This document shows positions 7,400-15,541 of a stretch of 32,595 nucleotides of DNA, one piece after another; the first letter of the stretch is position 1, and every line of letters begins with the position of its first letter. Location of the stretch: contig CAZOIA010000041.1 of assembly GCA_964579675.1 (NCBI GenBank), positions 1 to 32,595 of the forward strand. Reading direction: 5' to 3'. Below the pieces are notes generated by a model. It had not been told where the DNA came from and did not search any database. It saw nothing but the letters and a program-made list of their open reading frames with translations. The DNA comes from CAZOIA01 sp964579675 (GTDB lineage Bacteria > Planctomycetota > Phycisphaerae > UBA1845 > PWPN01). The position numbers and the translations under genes were made by a program.

Positions 7400-9071
7400 T
7401 GACGCGGAGGACTTCTTCGGGGGTGGTGTGGCCGGCGCGGACCTTGTCCCATCCGTCCTCGCGGAGGAGTCTCAGGCCGTTGGTCAGCGCTGCCTGCTGG
7501 ATCCGGCTGGCGGAGGCGCGTTGGACCACGAGTTCGCGCAGCTCCTCGTTCAGCATGAGCAGTTCGAAGATCCCGATCCGGCCCTTGTAGCCGACGTACC
7601 GGCACTCGCGGCACCCGTGTCCGCGGTGAAGCTGTTGACCGGGCTCGAGATCCAGATCGGCGGGCAGCCCGGCCCGGTCGGGCTCGTAAGATTCCTTGCA
7701 GTGCGGGCAGATCGTACGGACCAGTCGCTGGGCCAGGATACCCTCGATGGAACTGGAGACCAGGAACGGCTCGACGCCCATGTCGAGCAAGCGCGTATTG
7801 GCCCCCGCCGCGTCGTTCGTGTGCAGGGTGCTGAAGACCAGATGCCCGGTGAGTGAGGCGTTGATCGCCACCTCCGCCGTCTCCCGATCCCGAATCTCAC
7901 CGACGAGAATCACGTCCGGGTCGTGACGCAGGAACGACCGAAGGGCCCGGGAGAAATCCAGGCCGATCTTCTCGCTGGTCTGAACCTGGTTGACGCCGTC
8001 CAGGTAGTACTCGATCGGATCCTCGATGGTGAGGATCTTGATCTTGTCGGAAACGATCGTGTGCAGGGCGGCATAGAGCGTGGTGGTCTTGCCGCTGCCG
8101 GTCGGGCCGGTGACCAGGATGATGCCATGCGGCCGGGTGATCAGCGACTCGAAGTTCTCGAGGATCTCGTTACTCATACCCAACTGCTGCAACGACAGGT
8201 TGATCGCCTGCCGGTCGAGAATACGCAGGACCACCCCCTCGCCGTAGCCGGTCGGCATGACCGAGATCCTGAAGTCGATCTCGCGACCATGGATGCGGGC
8301 CTTGAAACCCCCGTCCTGAGGCAGCCGCTTCTCGGCGATGTTCAAGTTGGACATGATCTTGATGCGGCTGATGATCGCCGCCTGGAATCGCCGGATCTGC
8401 GGGGGCAGGCTCGTGTTCTGCAGCACCCCGTCGATGCGGTAGCGGATCTTCAGGTCGTTTTCGTAGGGTTCGATGTGGATGTCACTCGCCTTGTCCCGGA
8501 TCGCTTCGGTGAGGATCTCGTTGACGAGCTTGACGACGGTGGCCTCCTGGGCCATCTCGACCAAATCGCCGTTCTCATCCACCGACTCGCCGAGGAGCTC
8601 GACGTCCTCCTCCTCGGCCTCCTCCTCGATCATCTCGTCGATGGTGGAGCCGCCGACCCCGAAGTACTGCCGGATGAGTCGCTGAATCTCCGCCTCGCTG
8701 GCAAGCACGGGCTTGACCTTGAGCCCGGTCAGCATCCGCAACTCGTCAATGGCCGTGATGTCGTACGGGTCGGCGGTGGCGACGCGGAGGGTGTCGGCGG
8801 TTTTCTCGATGGGGATCAGCCCCCGCCGGTGCACGAGTCGGGACGGCATCTCCTTAAGCAGGGCCTCGTCGATGGTGATCTGGGCAAGGTCCACCACCGG
8901 GACGCTCATCTGCTCGCCGAGGACCTCCAGCACGTCCCGCTCGTCCACGAACCCCATCCGCACCAGGATGCGGTCGATGCGGTCGTGTGGGCTTCTCCGC
9001 GCAGCAAGGGCGGCCTGGAGGTGTTCCGGGGTGATTTTGCCTCGCTCTAAGAGTATCTCCCCAACGCTCAC
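7389..9071 (-). CDS. gspE: GspE/PilB-type secretion or pilus assembly ATPase
   Basis: Cytoplasmic hexameric ATPase of 560 residues that powers type II secretion or type IV pilus extension. The N-terminal MshEN/T2SSE_N region (1-135, SVGEILLERGKITPEHLQAA) precedes a Glu-rich linker (about 146-170). The motor has Walker A GPTGSGKT (322-329), an Asp box (TIEDPIEY, about 348-355), Walker B VILVGE (387-392) and a His box around 410-417. A four-cysteine zinc site is complete (Cys455, Cys458, Cys487, Cys490), as in GspE and PilB. Length matches the family. No other secretion or pilus gene is in the window, so GspE and PilB cannot be told apart by context. It reads away from the 435-bp intergenic region at 9072-9506 and converges on the oxidoreductase with a 20-bp gap. 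Confidence 0.93.
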   Translation of the reverse strand: MSVGEILLERGKITPEHLQAALAARRSPHDRIDRILVRMGFVDERDVLEVLGEQMSVPVVDLAQITIDEALLKEMPSRLVHRRGLIPIEKTADTLRVATADPYDITAIDELRMLTGLKVKPVLASEAEIQRLIRQYFGVGGSTIDEMIEEEAEEEDVELLGESVDENGDLVEMAQEATVVKLVNEILTEAIRDKASDIHIEPYENDLKIRYRIDGVLQNTSLPPQIRRFQAAIISRIKIMSNLNIAEKRLPQDGGFKARIHGREIDFRISVMPTGYGEGVVLRILDRQAINLSLQQLGMSNEILENFESLITRPHGIILVTGPTGSGKTTTLYAALHTIVSDKIKILTIEDPIEYYLDGVNQVQTSEKIGLDFSRALRSFLRHDPDVILVGEIRDRETAEVAINASLTGHLVFSTLHTNDAAGANTRLLDMGVEPFLVSSSIEGILAQRLVRTICPHCKESYEPDRAGLPADLDLEPGQQLHRGHGCRECRYVGYKGRIGIFELLMLNEELRELVVQRASASRIQQAALTNGLRLLREDGWDKVRAGHTTPEEVLRVTKA

Positions 9072-9506
9072 GAGTCAGTTCCCTGTCGCCGGATCACGAA
9101 CCTGACATCTCTTGCCCGTCAAAGGGGGGCTCACAACGCCCGGTGCAGCCGCTCCCTGCGCACCGCAAGCGCACGTTCTCCACCCCTCAGACGACTACTT
9201 ATAACCGCCGTCGGGCGAGAAGTTGCGAGAAATCCAGGATTTCCTGCCGCCCCCCCCGCAGCCTGCGCAAGGACGGCCGGAAGATATGCGTATCTCCCGT
9301 CTCACTGTACGAACTACGATGAAACTGGCCGGCTCCTCCTACGGGGACAGATCTACGCTCAAGGACGGCGGTCGCTCAGCAACCTCAAGGACCGCGGCAA
9401 TTCATTGCCGCAGGCGACCCGGCCCGGGTTATCCACTAAAGTGATTCGCCGCGCGGATGCGGCGATTCCGCTGAGACAGGCACCCGAAACGAGGAGCGCG
9501 TCAACC
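9072..9506. promoter_or_regulatory. Divergent intergenic region with two inverted repeats
   Basis: This 435-bp gap between gspE (minus) and the membrane glycosyltransferase-like gene (plus) must hold promoters for both. Visible elements are the palindrome GAAATCC-A-GGATTTC (9229-9243), the hairpin GCGGCAAT-TC-ATTGCCGC (9394-9411), and two copies of CTCAAGGAC (9358-9366 and 9384-9392), 26 bp apart. A TTATAA (9199-9204) could serve as a -10 element on either strand, but I found no matching -35. No gene or RNA was recognised. Confidence 0.3.
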
Positions 9507-11198
9507 TTGTTCTCGGCCGCAGCAAGTCAGGCCGGTGCTCGCCTCGCCCCGTGGCGACGGGGCGGGCTCTGGGGCGGCGTTGCCGCACTGTACGTTGCCA
9601 TCACGTTGTTCTTCTGGCGGCACGCCCTGGCAGAGTTCGGTAGCCGATTCGTCGGCGACGGTTTCGACAACTTTCAATTCGTCTGGAATGCCTGGTGGGC
9701 TTCGCAGACGCTGCCGGCTGGGCGCAACCCGTACTTCTGCGACCTCCAATTCGTACCTTTTGGTGTGCCGTTGGTCTTTCACACCCTGGCCCTGATTCCC
9801 TCGCTGATCATCGCCGGGCTGACGGAACTTGTCTCGATGCCGCTGGCCTACAATCTGGTGGCGGCGGGGCTCTACCCGTTAGCCGGCTTGTGTGCCTTTG
9901 CGCTGGCGCGGCACGTCACGAGGGACGTGGCCGGGGCGATTGCGGGTGGACTGGTCTACATGATCTGCCCGTTCATGACGAGCAAAGTGCTCGGCCACCT
10001 GAACCTGGAGTGTGCGGCGCTGCTCCCGCTGTACACGTTGTGTCTGCTGGGCGGGCTGCAGGAAGGGCCGCGGCCGTGGAAGTGGCGGCTCACGGCGGTG
10101 TTCGCGCTGATCTTGTTCAGCAACCTCCATACCACCGTTTTCTCAGCCAACGTGACGGCGTGGTATCTGATTTACCGGGGCCTGCACAGCAAGCAGTGGC
10201 GTAGCGAGCTTCAGCGGTTCTGGCACCTCCTGAAGCCGTCGGCTGTGATCGCCGCCGCCTGGGGCGCTGTCCTGCTTTACTACACCGTCAGATACCAGTT
10301 GCACCCCAAGCCATTCCGCGACCTGGTCTGGTGCCCGGAGCCGCTCAACTTCCTCTTGCCCCTGCATCCGAACTCCCTTTGGCGAACCTGGGTTATGTTG
10401 CCGGGGGACGTCGGCTGGCAGCTCACCAACCTCGAATTATCGGTTTACCTGGGTTGGCTGGTCTTGCCGATGGCGGTGGCGGGGTTCTGGTGCCTGCGAG
10501 AACGCCCGATGGGAAAGTTCCTGGCCATTGTGTTCATCTGCGCTCTGGCTTTGGCGCCAGGGCACAAGCTTCAGTGGCACCGCCAAGTCGTCCGGCCGGC
10601 AGGGGTGACGGCTTACCTTCCGATGGGGTTGTACCGGTATGTACCGGTGCTGGGAGCGGTCGGCCAATCCGGACGATACCTGGTGATCGGCTACATGGCC
10701 ATGGCGGTTGGGGTGGCGGGGCTGATCTCCGGTATCCGGCGGCGATGGGGTTCCACGGCGGCGATCGCAGGGGCCGTGCTGGCCGCGGGCCTGACCTGCG
10801 TGGACTATGCGTACCACCCGGTGATGGTTGACGTGCCCGAGTGCGCCATCCCTCCCGGGCCAGGCCGGGTCATGGATCCCCGGCTCGGAAATGCCCGGAG
10901 CCTGTACTTCCAGACCCGTCATCAACGCGAACTGGTCGGCGGTTATATCGCCCGCATTCCTGAGAAGCTCAGACGCCGCTACGCAGAGATGCCGGGGCTC
11001 GGGTGGTTCTTTCAGCCTCCGGATCGGCGTGGTGCCCCGCCCTCCGCGGAGGCGATCGGCAGTGCCCTGGCGCGGCTGGGAATCCGTTACGTGTGCGTGG
11101 ACCGCGGCAGCGCGGATCAACAACTGCTGGAGGCGTGTGGGCTGCGGCCGGTGTTCGAGGACGAGTCGGGAGTAACGCTGATCAGGAGCCCACCCTGA
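9507..11198 (+). CDS. Multi-pass membrane protein, GT-C glycosyltransferase-like
   Basis: Integral membrane protein of 563 residues with roughly ten to twelve predicted spans and a soluble C-terminal part from about residue 450. Right after the first span (about 21-37) comes an acidic loop, DGFDNFQFVWNAWW (51-64). The position and acidic character match the first extracytoplasmic loop of GT-C glycosyltransferases, which use lipid-phosphate sugar donors. The exact family is not recognised; a glycan-assembly role is an inference supported by the nearby polysaccharide genes. I chose the TTG at 9507 because GAGGAG lies ten bases upstream; an in-frame TTG at 9405 would add 34 residues and sits inside a hairpin. 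It ends with a soluble stretch (RLGIRYVCVDRGSADQQLLE) seen in related planctomycete membrane proteins. Confidence 0.7.
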   Translation: MFSAAASQAGARLAPWRRGGLWGGVAALYVAITLFFWRHALAEFGSRFVGDGFDNFQFVWNAWWASQTLPAGRNPYFCDLQFVPFGVPLVFHTLALIPSLIIAGLTELVSMPLAYNLVAAGLYPLAGLCAFALARHVTRDVAGAIAGGLVYMICPFMTSKVLGHLNLECAALLPLYTLCLLGGLQEGPRPWKWRLTAVFALILFSNLHTTVFSANVTAWYLIYRGLHSKQWRSELQRFWHLLKPSAVIAAAWGAVLLYYTVRYQLHPKPFRDLVWCPEPLNFLLPLHPNSLWRTWVMLPGDVGWQLTNLELSVYLGWLVLPMAVAGFWCLRERPMGKFLAIVFICALALAPGHKLQWHRQVVRPAGVTAYLPMGLYRYVPVLGAVGQSGRYLVIGYMAMAVGVAGLISGIRRRWGSTAAIAGAVLAAGLTCVDYAYHPVMVDVPECAIPPGPGRVMDPRLGNARSLYFQTRHQRELVGGYIARIPEKLRRRYAEMPGLGWFFQPPDRRGAPPSAEAIGSALARLGIRYVCVDRGSADQQLLEACGLRPVFEDESGVTLIRSPP

Positions 11199-11283
11199 GT
11201 AACATTGCATGATCCCCACGCTGAAGACCGGATCACAGTGAGGTTTGCCCTTGGCCGGCACTGTTGGTGTGTTTCGCGTTCTT

Positions 11284-11340
11284 ACCCGGGCGGAGGACCG
11301 CCCGGCTCGCTATACGGAGGGCCCGGGTGACTGTCACCCG
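11284..11340. promoter_or_regulatory. Nested inverted repeats upstream of the DUF6807 gene
   Basis: Three inverted repeats overlap in 57 bp. ACCCGGGC (11284-11291) pairs with GCCCGGGT (11321-11328). Inside it CCGGGCGG (11286-11293) pairs with CCGCCCGG (11298-11305) around AGGA. A 17-bp palindrome, CGGGTGACTGTCACCCG, occupies 11324-11340. The palindrome is about 55 bp before the ATG and has the size and symmetry of a dimeric repressor site. The first hairpin could instead help terminate the upstream gene, though no T-run follows. Confidence 0.4.
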
Positions 11341-11394
11341 ACAGCAGCATCGGCTATCATGCTGCCCTTCTGACTTCCGGGAGCGATTGGACAA

Positions 11395-12696
11395 ATGGTT
11401 ACGCGGGCAGGTGATTATCGGGTGTGGGCCGGCATACTCGCCTGGGGTGGCGTCGTTCTGCTGGTGATGGCGTGCGGGTGTGCCGCCACGGTGACGACAG
11501 GCGTTGTGCCGGAGGATTGGCCGGCGGGGATCACTGCCCCCGTGGTGGTGCCGGTGGCGGCGGACCAACAGGACGACCGGCGATTCATGGCCCGTCTGAC
11601 GGTCGGCCGCCAGACCGAGCCGAGCCTCATTCCCGCCCAATATGAGCCCGCCGATCCAATCGGTGGGACGCCGGCGCGGGTGTGGTTCTTCTTTTCGGCC
11701 AACGAGGCAGATCGCGGCAAAGACGTTGCCGTTAGTCTCATTCGCTCCGGCCCTCCCGAATACGGGAAGGCTGATCTGCAGAATGGCATCTATCGGTCTC
11801 GTCACGACGATCCTATGCTGCACGTCGCCACGCCGGACGACAAGCCGATCCTGTCATACTGGCACGGGGCACCGGCCCCCGGACTGCGGTATCCGCTGAA
11901 CGACTTCATTCATCCGGTCTTCGGGTTGGACGGCGAAACCCTGACCGACCGCTCGCCGGATGACCACCATCATCACCGCGGCATCTTCTGGGCCTGGGTC
12001 CGCAACGATCGCAAGGGCGAGCCAATCGGCGATTGGTGGATTCCCAAGAACATCCACGTCGAGCCGGGCACCATCCGGTTCGCCGACGGGCCGGTCTTCA
12101 CCCGGTTTGTTGCCCAACACTTCTGGGTGCATCAGCCCGCCGGGGCCGACAAGGCAGAGCGCTTCGTCGAGGAACAGGTCGTGTGCCGCATCTTCAACAC
12201 CACCGGCGAGGGTCGGGCAATCGACATCGACCTGACCCTGACCGCGCTGGACGACGGCGTGCGTATCGGCGGGCAACTCTACAAGGACAAGGGATACGGC
12301 GGGCTGACCGTCCGCTTCGGCAAGGCAACGGACGTCCGGATCGAGTGCGACCGGCGGGTCATCGCCAAAGACACCCTGAACCACCTGCGGGCCCGGTGGG
12401 TGGACTGGACCGGGGTGTTCGCGGGCCCGGACGGCCGACCGCTGCCCCATCGCAGCGGGGCTGCTCTTATTGTCCATCCCACGCATCCGGATTGCCCGCC
12501 GGAGTGGATCACTCGCAGGTACGGCCCAATCAACGTGTCCTACCCGGGGTTGGACATGCTCGAGATCCCCAGGGACAGGCCGCTGCGGCTGCGCTACCGC
12601 ATGTGGGTTCACCGCGGCAACGCCAGGGCGGGTAACGTTAACGAGCACTACCACGCCTACGCCGCCGACTGGAAGTGGACGAGCAAGAAAGGATGA
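11395..12696 (+). CDS. DUF6807 (PmoA-like) family lipoprotein
   Basis: Predicted exported protein of 433 residues. The N-terminus is a hydrophobic signal ending in VVLLVMACGC, with Cys27 or Cys29 as a likely lipidation site. The core matches the family once labelled 'methane oxygenase PmoA' and now DUF6807: YPLNDFIHPVFGLDGETLT, then a His cluster DDHHHHRGIFWAW with four histidines at 191-194, and a beta-rich C-terminus ending YRMWVHRGNA. The PmoA name is misleading; these proteins are abundant in planctomycetes near sugar catabolism genes, and their activity is unknown to me. GGGAG lies 11 bases before the ATG. The alpha-mannosidase gene follows after about 100 bp on the same strand, suggesting joint use on a glycan. 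Confidence 0.85.
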   Translation: MVTRAGDYRVWAGILAWGGVVLLVMACGCAATVTTGVVPEDWPAGITAPVVVPVAADQQDDRRFMARLTVGRQTEPSLIPAQYEPADPIGGTPARVWFFFSANEADRGKDVAVSLIRSGPPEYGKADLQNGIYRSRHDDPMLHVATPDDKPILSYWHGAPAPGLRYPLNDFIHPVFGLDGETLTDRSPDDHHHHRGIFWAWVRNDRKGEPIGDWWIPKNIHVEPGTIRFADGPVFTRFVAQHFWVHQPAGADKAERFVEEQVVCRIFNTTGEGRAIDIDLTLTALDDGVRIGGQLYKDKGYGGLTVRFGKATDVRIECDRRVIAKDTLNHLRARWVDWTGVFAGPDGRPLPHRSGAALIVHPTHPDCPPEWITRRYGPINVSYPGLDMLEIPRDRPLRLRYRMWVHRGNARAGNVNEHYHAYAADWKWTSKKG

Positions 12697-12701
12697 ATGA
12701 G

Positions 12702-12773
12702 GAATGATGAACGGTGAATAAAAGACGCCGCGGCCAGCGATGTCCTCAGTTCATCGCTCATCGTTCATCATTC
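12702..12773. repeat. Imperfect inverted repeat built from TGAATGATGAA-like words
   Basis: GAATGATGAACGGTGA (12702-12717) and TCATCGTTCATCATTC (12758-12773) are inverted copies matching at 15 of 16 positions, separated by 40 bp. The flanks repeat the same ATGA/TCAT words, giving a low-complexity, AT-richer island between the DUF6807 stop and the mannosidase ribosome binding site. It could form a stem in the intercistronic mRNA or be a copy of a dispersed intergenic repeat; one copy is visible here. Confidence 0.6.
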
Positions 12774-12799
12774 ATAATTCCCGCAAGAGGAGGTCAATT

Positions 12800-15502
12800 G
12801 TGTCGGGTCCCAAGCGCACCGGTCATTACGTGGTCAGCACCCACTGGGACCGCGAATGGTACGAGTCGTTCCAGGACTACCGTTTCCGTCTGGTGAACCT
12901 GCTGGACGAAGTTCTGGACGTTATGCGGCGTGACAGCGATTTTCGCTACTTCCAGATGGACGGCCAGTCGATCCCGGTCGAGGACTACCTGGAGATCAGG
13001 CCGGAGCGCGAGGCGGATGTTCGGGAGTTGGCCAAGGCCGGTCGGTTGCGGCTCGGCCCGTGGTACGTGCTGCCGGACGAGTTCCTGGTAAGTGGCGAGT
13101 CGCTCGTGCGCAACCTCCGGATGGGGCTCGAGGTGGCGGAGCGGTTCGGGCCGTCGTCGCGGACAGGCTTTCTGTGCGACATGTTCGGGCACGCTTCACA
13201 GATGCCGCAGATCCTCCGCGGCTTCGGCATCGACAGCGCCCTGCTGTGGCGGGGGACCAACGAATCGACCCACGGGGCGATGTTCCGCTGGCAAGCTCCC
13301 GAAGGGAGCGAGGTAATCACCTACCGCTTCAGCCCCCGGGCCGGCTACTGCTCCTATGCATTCAAGGTCCGCAAGGCCCCGTGCCCCGATGAGACAGTGG
13401 ATATCCAAGAGGCGCTTAAAGGCCTGCGCGAGCTGGTCGAGTTCGAGACCCAGCGGTGCCCGACCTCGTCGTTCCTGGTCTTCGACGGGGCTGATCACCT
13501 GGAGATCGAGCCGCGGACCAGTGAAATCCTCCGGAAGGCGAACCAGCGGCTCGAGGACGTCGAACTGGTTCACTCACATCTGGATGGCTTCGTCGAGGAT
13601 CTGCGGGAGGAGCGCGACCGCATCGGCAAGGCATTCACCGGAGAGCTCCGGGAGCCCGCAGAGCCGGGCGACGAACAGTGGCTAATCCCCGGCGTGCTGA
13701 GCAGCCGGATCCACCTCAAGCAGGTCAATGCCCGGTGCGAGAACGAGCTGTGCTTCTGGGCTGAGCCGTTCAGCACGTTCGCCGCCCAACTCGGGCGGTC
13801 TTACCCGAAGAGCTACCTTCAACTTGCCTGGCGATACCTGATCCAGAACCATCCGCACGATTCGATCTGCGGGTGCAGCATCGATCAGGTGCACAAGGAC
13901 ATGGAATACCGATTCGACCAGTCGCACGCGATTGCATCGCACCTGACGCGGGACGCGCTGCGGTACATTGCGGATCAGGTTCAGGTCCCGGAACTGGGCG
14001 AAAAGGACCTGGCCCTGGTCGTATTCAACCCGTCGTGCGAACCGATCGACTCACCCGTGGATTTGACGCTGCGTTTCCCTCGTGACATCGACGCGGTCTA
14101 CCACGAGTGGTTCGGCTTCGAGGAGAAGATCGGCTTCAGGCTCCATGATGCGGCGGGAAACGAGTTGCCTTACCAGTACGTCAATCAGCGGCGGAACCGG
14201 CATGGCTTCCGCCGGCCGTTGCGGAAGCTCCCCGCCGTTGAATCCCGGCACGAGGTGGACGTGACCGTGCCGATCCAGGTGCCGGCGTACGGCTACACGA
14301 CGATCCTGTGCCGGTGCGTTAAGGAGCCGACCCGACACCTCGGCGCGATGGCTGCCAACGACCACACCATCGAGAACGAACACCTGCGGGTGGCGGCAAA
14401 CTCCAACGGGACGTTGACGCTGACCGACAAGCGCACGGGCGAGTCCTATGACGGTCTGTTGACGCTGGAGGACCGTGCCGACATCGGCGACGGCTGGTAT
14501 CACGGGACCGCGGTCAACGAGCAAATCTTCTCATCGGTGGCATCTTCCGCCCAGGTCGCGATCACCGCCGACGGGATCGCCAAGGCCACGCTGACCATCC
14601 GCGTCGCGATGCAGGTGCCCGAGCGCTTCATGTTCGACCGGATGGTCCGCAGCGGGCAACTGGCCCCGCTCGTCGTGGCCCATCACGTGACGCTCCGAAA
14701 GGGCAGCGAGGCAGTCGAGGTGCGGACGGAGGTGGACAATACGATCCGCGACCATCGGCTCCGGGTGCTGTTTCCCAGCGGTGCCGATGCGACGACTTAC
14801 CTGGCGGATCAGGCGTTTGACGTGGTTCAGCGGCCCATCGCGCTGAGAGCGGACAACGCCCGGTACCGGGAACTGGAGGTGGAAACCAAGCCGCAGCAGA
14901 CCTGGACGGCGGTGTACGATGACCGCCGCGGCCTCAGCGTCGTTTCTACCGGTTTGCCCGAGTCGGCGGTGCGTGATCTGCCCGACCGCCCGATCGCCCT
15001 CACGCTCCTGCGCTCGTTCATCCGTGCGGTGATGACCAGTGGGAACGAGGGCGGCCAGATCCAGGGCAAACATGAGTTCCGGTACTGGATCGTACCGCTG
15101 CAAGGTCCGCCGGACGTGGCCCGGCTCACGCGGATGGGTCAGCAACTCGCCGCCGGCGTGCGTGCGGTGCAGTTGGAGCAGCGGGACTTGACCAGCGACG
15201 AGCCCGACGGGCGGCCCGCCGCCCGCGCGTTGCCGCCCACCCATGCCTTCCTCAAGCTCGAATCCCCGGACGCGGTTGTGACCGCCATCCACCGCCGCAC
15301 CGACGACGAAGCCGCAACCATCCGTATGTTCAACCCCACGCAGCAGCGCATCGAGGTCACGCTGATGATGGAGGATACCTCCGGACCGGCCCAGTTGACC
15401 GACCTGGAGGGTAAGCCGACCGGCAGACTCTCACCAGGCGCCGACGGCCTGCGCTTTGCCGTCAAGCCAAAGCAGATCGTCACGGTGGAGGTGGCACCCT
15501 GA
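12800..15502 (+). CDS. Glycoside hydrolase family 38 alpha-mannosidase
   Basis: Retaining alpha-mannosidase of 900 residues that would remove alpha-mannosyl units from glycans. The N-terminal catalytic barrel opens with VVSTHWDREWYESF, whose His15 and Asp17 are zinc ligands in the family. Asp127 in LCDMFGHASQMP is the predicted nucleophile. The helical middle domain holds NHPHDSICGCSIDQVHKDM, the conserved metal-ligand histidine region, followed by the beta-sandwich C-terminal domains. Length fits bacterial members. I chose the GTG at 12800 because AGAGGAGG lies six to seven bases upstream; the ATG at 12740 lies inside the inverted repeat. No signal peptide is visible, so the enzyme probably acts in the cytoplasm, unlike the neighbouring lipoprotein. 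Confidence 0.93.
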   Translation: MSGPKRTGHYVVSTHWDREWYESFQDYRFRLVNLLDEVLDVMRRDSDFRYFQMDGQSIPVEDYLEIRPEREADVRELAKAGRLRLGPWYVLPDEFLVSGESLVRNLRMGLEVAERFGPSSRTGFLCDMFGHASQMPQILRGFGIDSALLWRGTNESTHGAMFRWQAPEGSEVITYRFSPRAGYCSYAFKVRKAPCPDETVDIQEALKGLRELVEFETQRCPTSSFLVFDGADHLEIEPRTSEILRKANQRLEDVELVHSHLDGFVEDLREERDRIGKAFTGELREPAEPGDEQWLIPGVLSSRIHLKQVNARCENELCFWAEPFSTFAAQLGRSYPKSYLQLAWRYLIQNHPHDSICGCSIDQVHKDMEYRFDQSHAIASHLTRDALRYIADQVQVPELGEKDLALVVFNPSCEPIDSPVDLTLRFPRDIDAVYHEWFGFEEKIGFRLHDAAGNELPYQYVNQRRNRHGFRRPLRKLPAVESRHEVDVTVPIQVPAYGYTTILCRCVKEPTRHLGAMAANDHTIENEHLRVAANSNGTLTLTDKRTGESYDGLLTLEDRADIGDGWYHGTAVNEQIFSSVASSAQVAITADGIAKATLTIRVAMQVPERFMFDRMVRSGQLAPLVVAHHVTLRKGSEAVEVRTEVDNTIRDHRLRVLFPSGADATTYLADQAFDVVQRPIALRADNARYRELEVETKPQQTWTAVYDDRRGLSVVSTGLPESAVRDLPDRPIALTLLRSFIRAVMTSGNEGGQIQGKHEFRYWIVPLQGPPDVARLTRMGQQLAAGVRAVQLEQRDLTSDEPDGRPAARALPPTHAFLKLESPDAVVTAIHRRTDDEAATIRMFNPTQQRIEVTLMMEDTSGPAQLTDLEGKPTGRLSPGADGLRFAVKPKQIVTVEVAP

Positions 15503-15503
15503 T

Positions 15504-15541
15504 CGGCAGGGGGCGGAAAGCGGACCATTCGCCTCTTGCCG
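15504..15541. terminator. Hairpin filling the convergent gap after the mannosidase
   Basis: CGGCAGGGGGCG (15504-15515) can pair along its full 12 bases with CGCCTCTTGCCG (15530-15541) if two G-U wobbles are allowed, with a 14-base loop. It occupies exactly the 39-bp gap between the mannosidase stop (15500-15502) and the EF-hand gene stop (15542-15544). The pairing is better in the plus-strand RNA, where wobbles replace A-C mismatches. No T-run follows. Confidence 0.5.

Noticed and set aside
7923..9050. 375-codon plus-strand ORF opposite gspE
   Set aside because: Asp/Leu/Val-rich shadow of an ATPase whose every catalytic motif is intact on the minus strand.
9349..9411. Cyclic-di-GMP riboswitch before the GT-C-like gene
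   Set aside because: Some short purine-rich words look suggestive, but the conserved core and paired elements are not there.
12702..12773. Mobile element ends (MITE) around the mannosidase leader
   Set aside because: No target-site duplication or internal structure is visible and only one copy is in the window, so it is listed only as a repeat.
12740..12799. Upstream ATG as mannosidase start
   Set aside because: It lies in the inverted repeat and has no ribosome binding site; the GTG at 12800 has a strong one.
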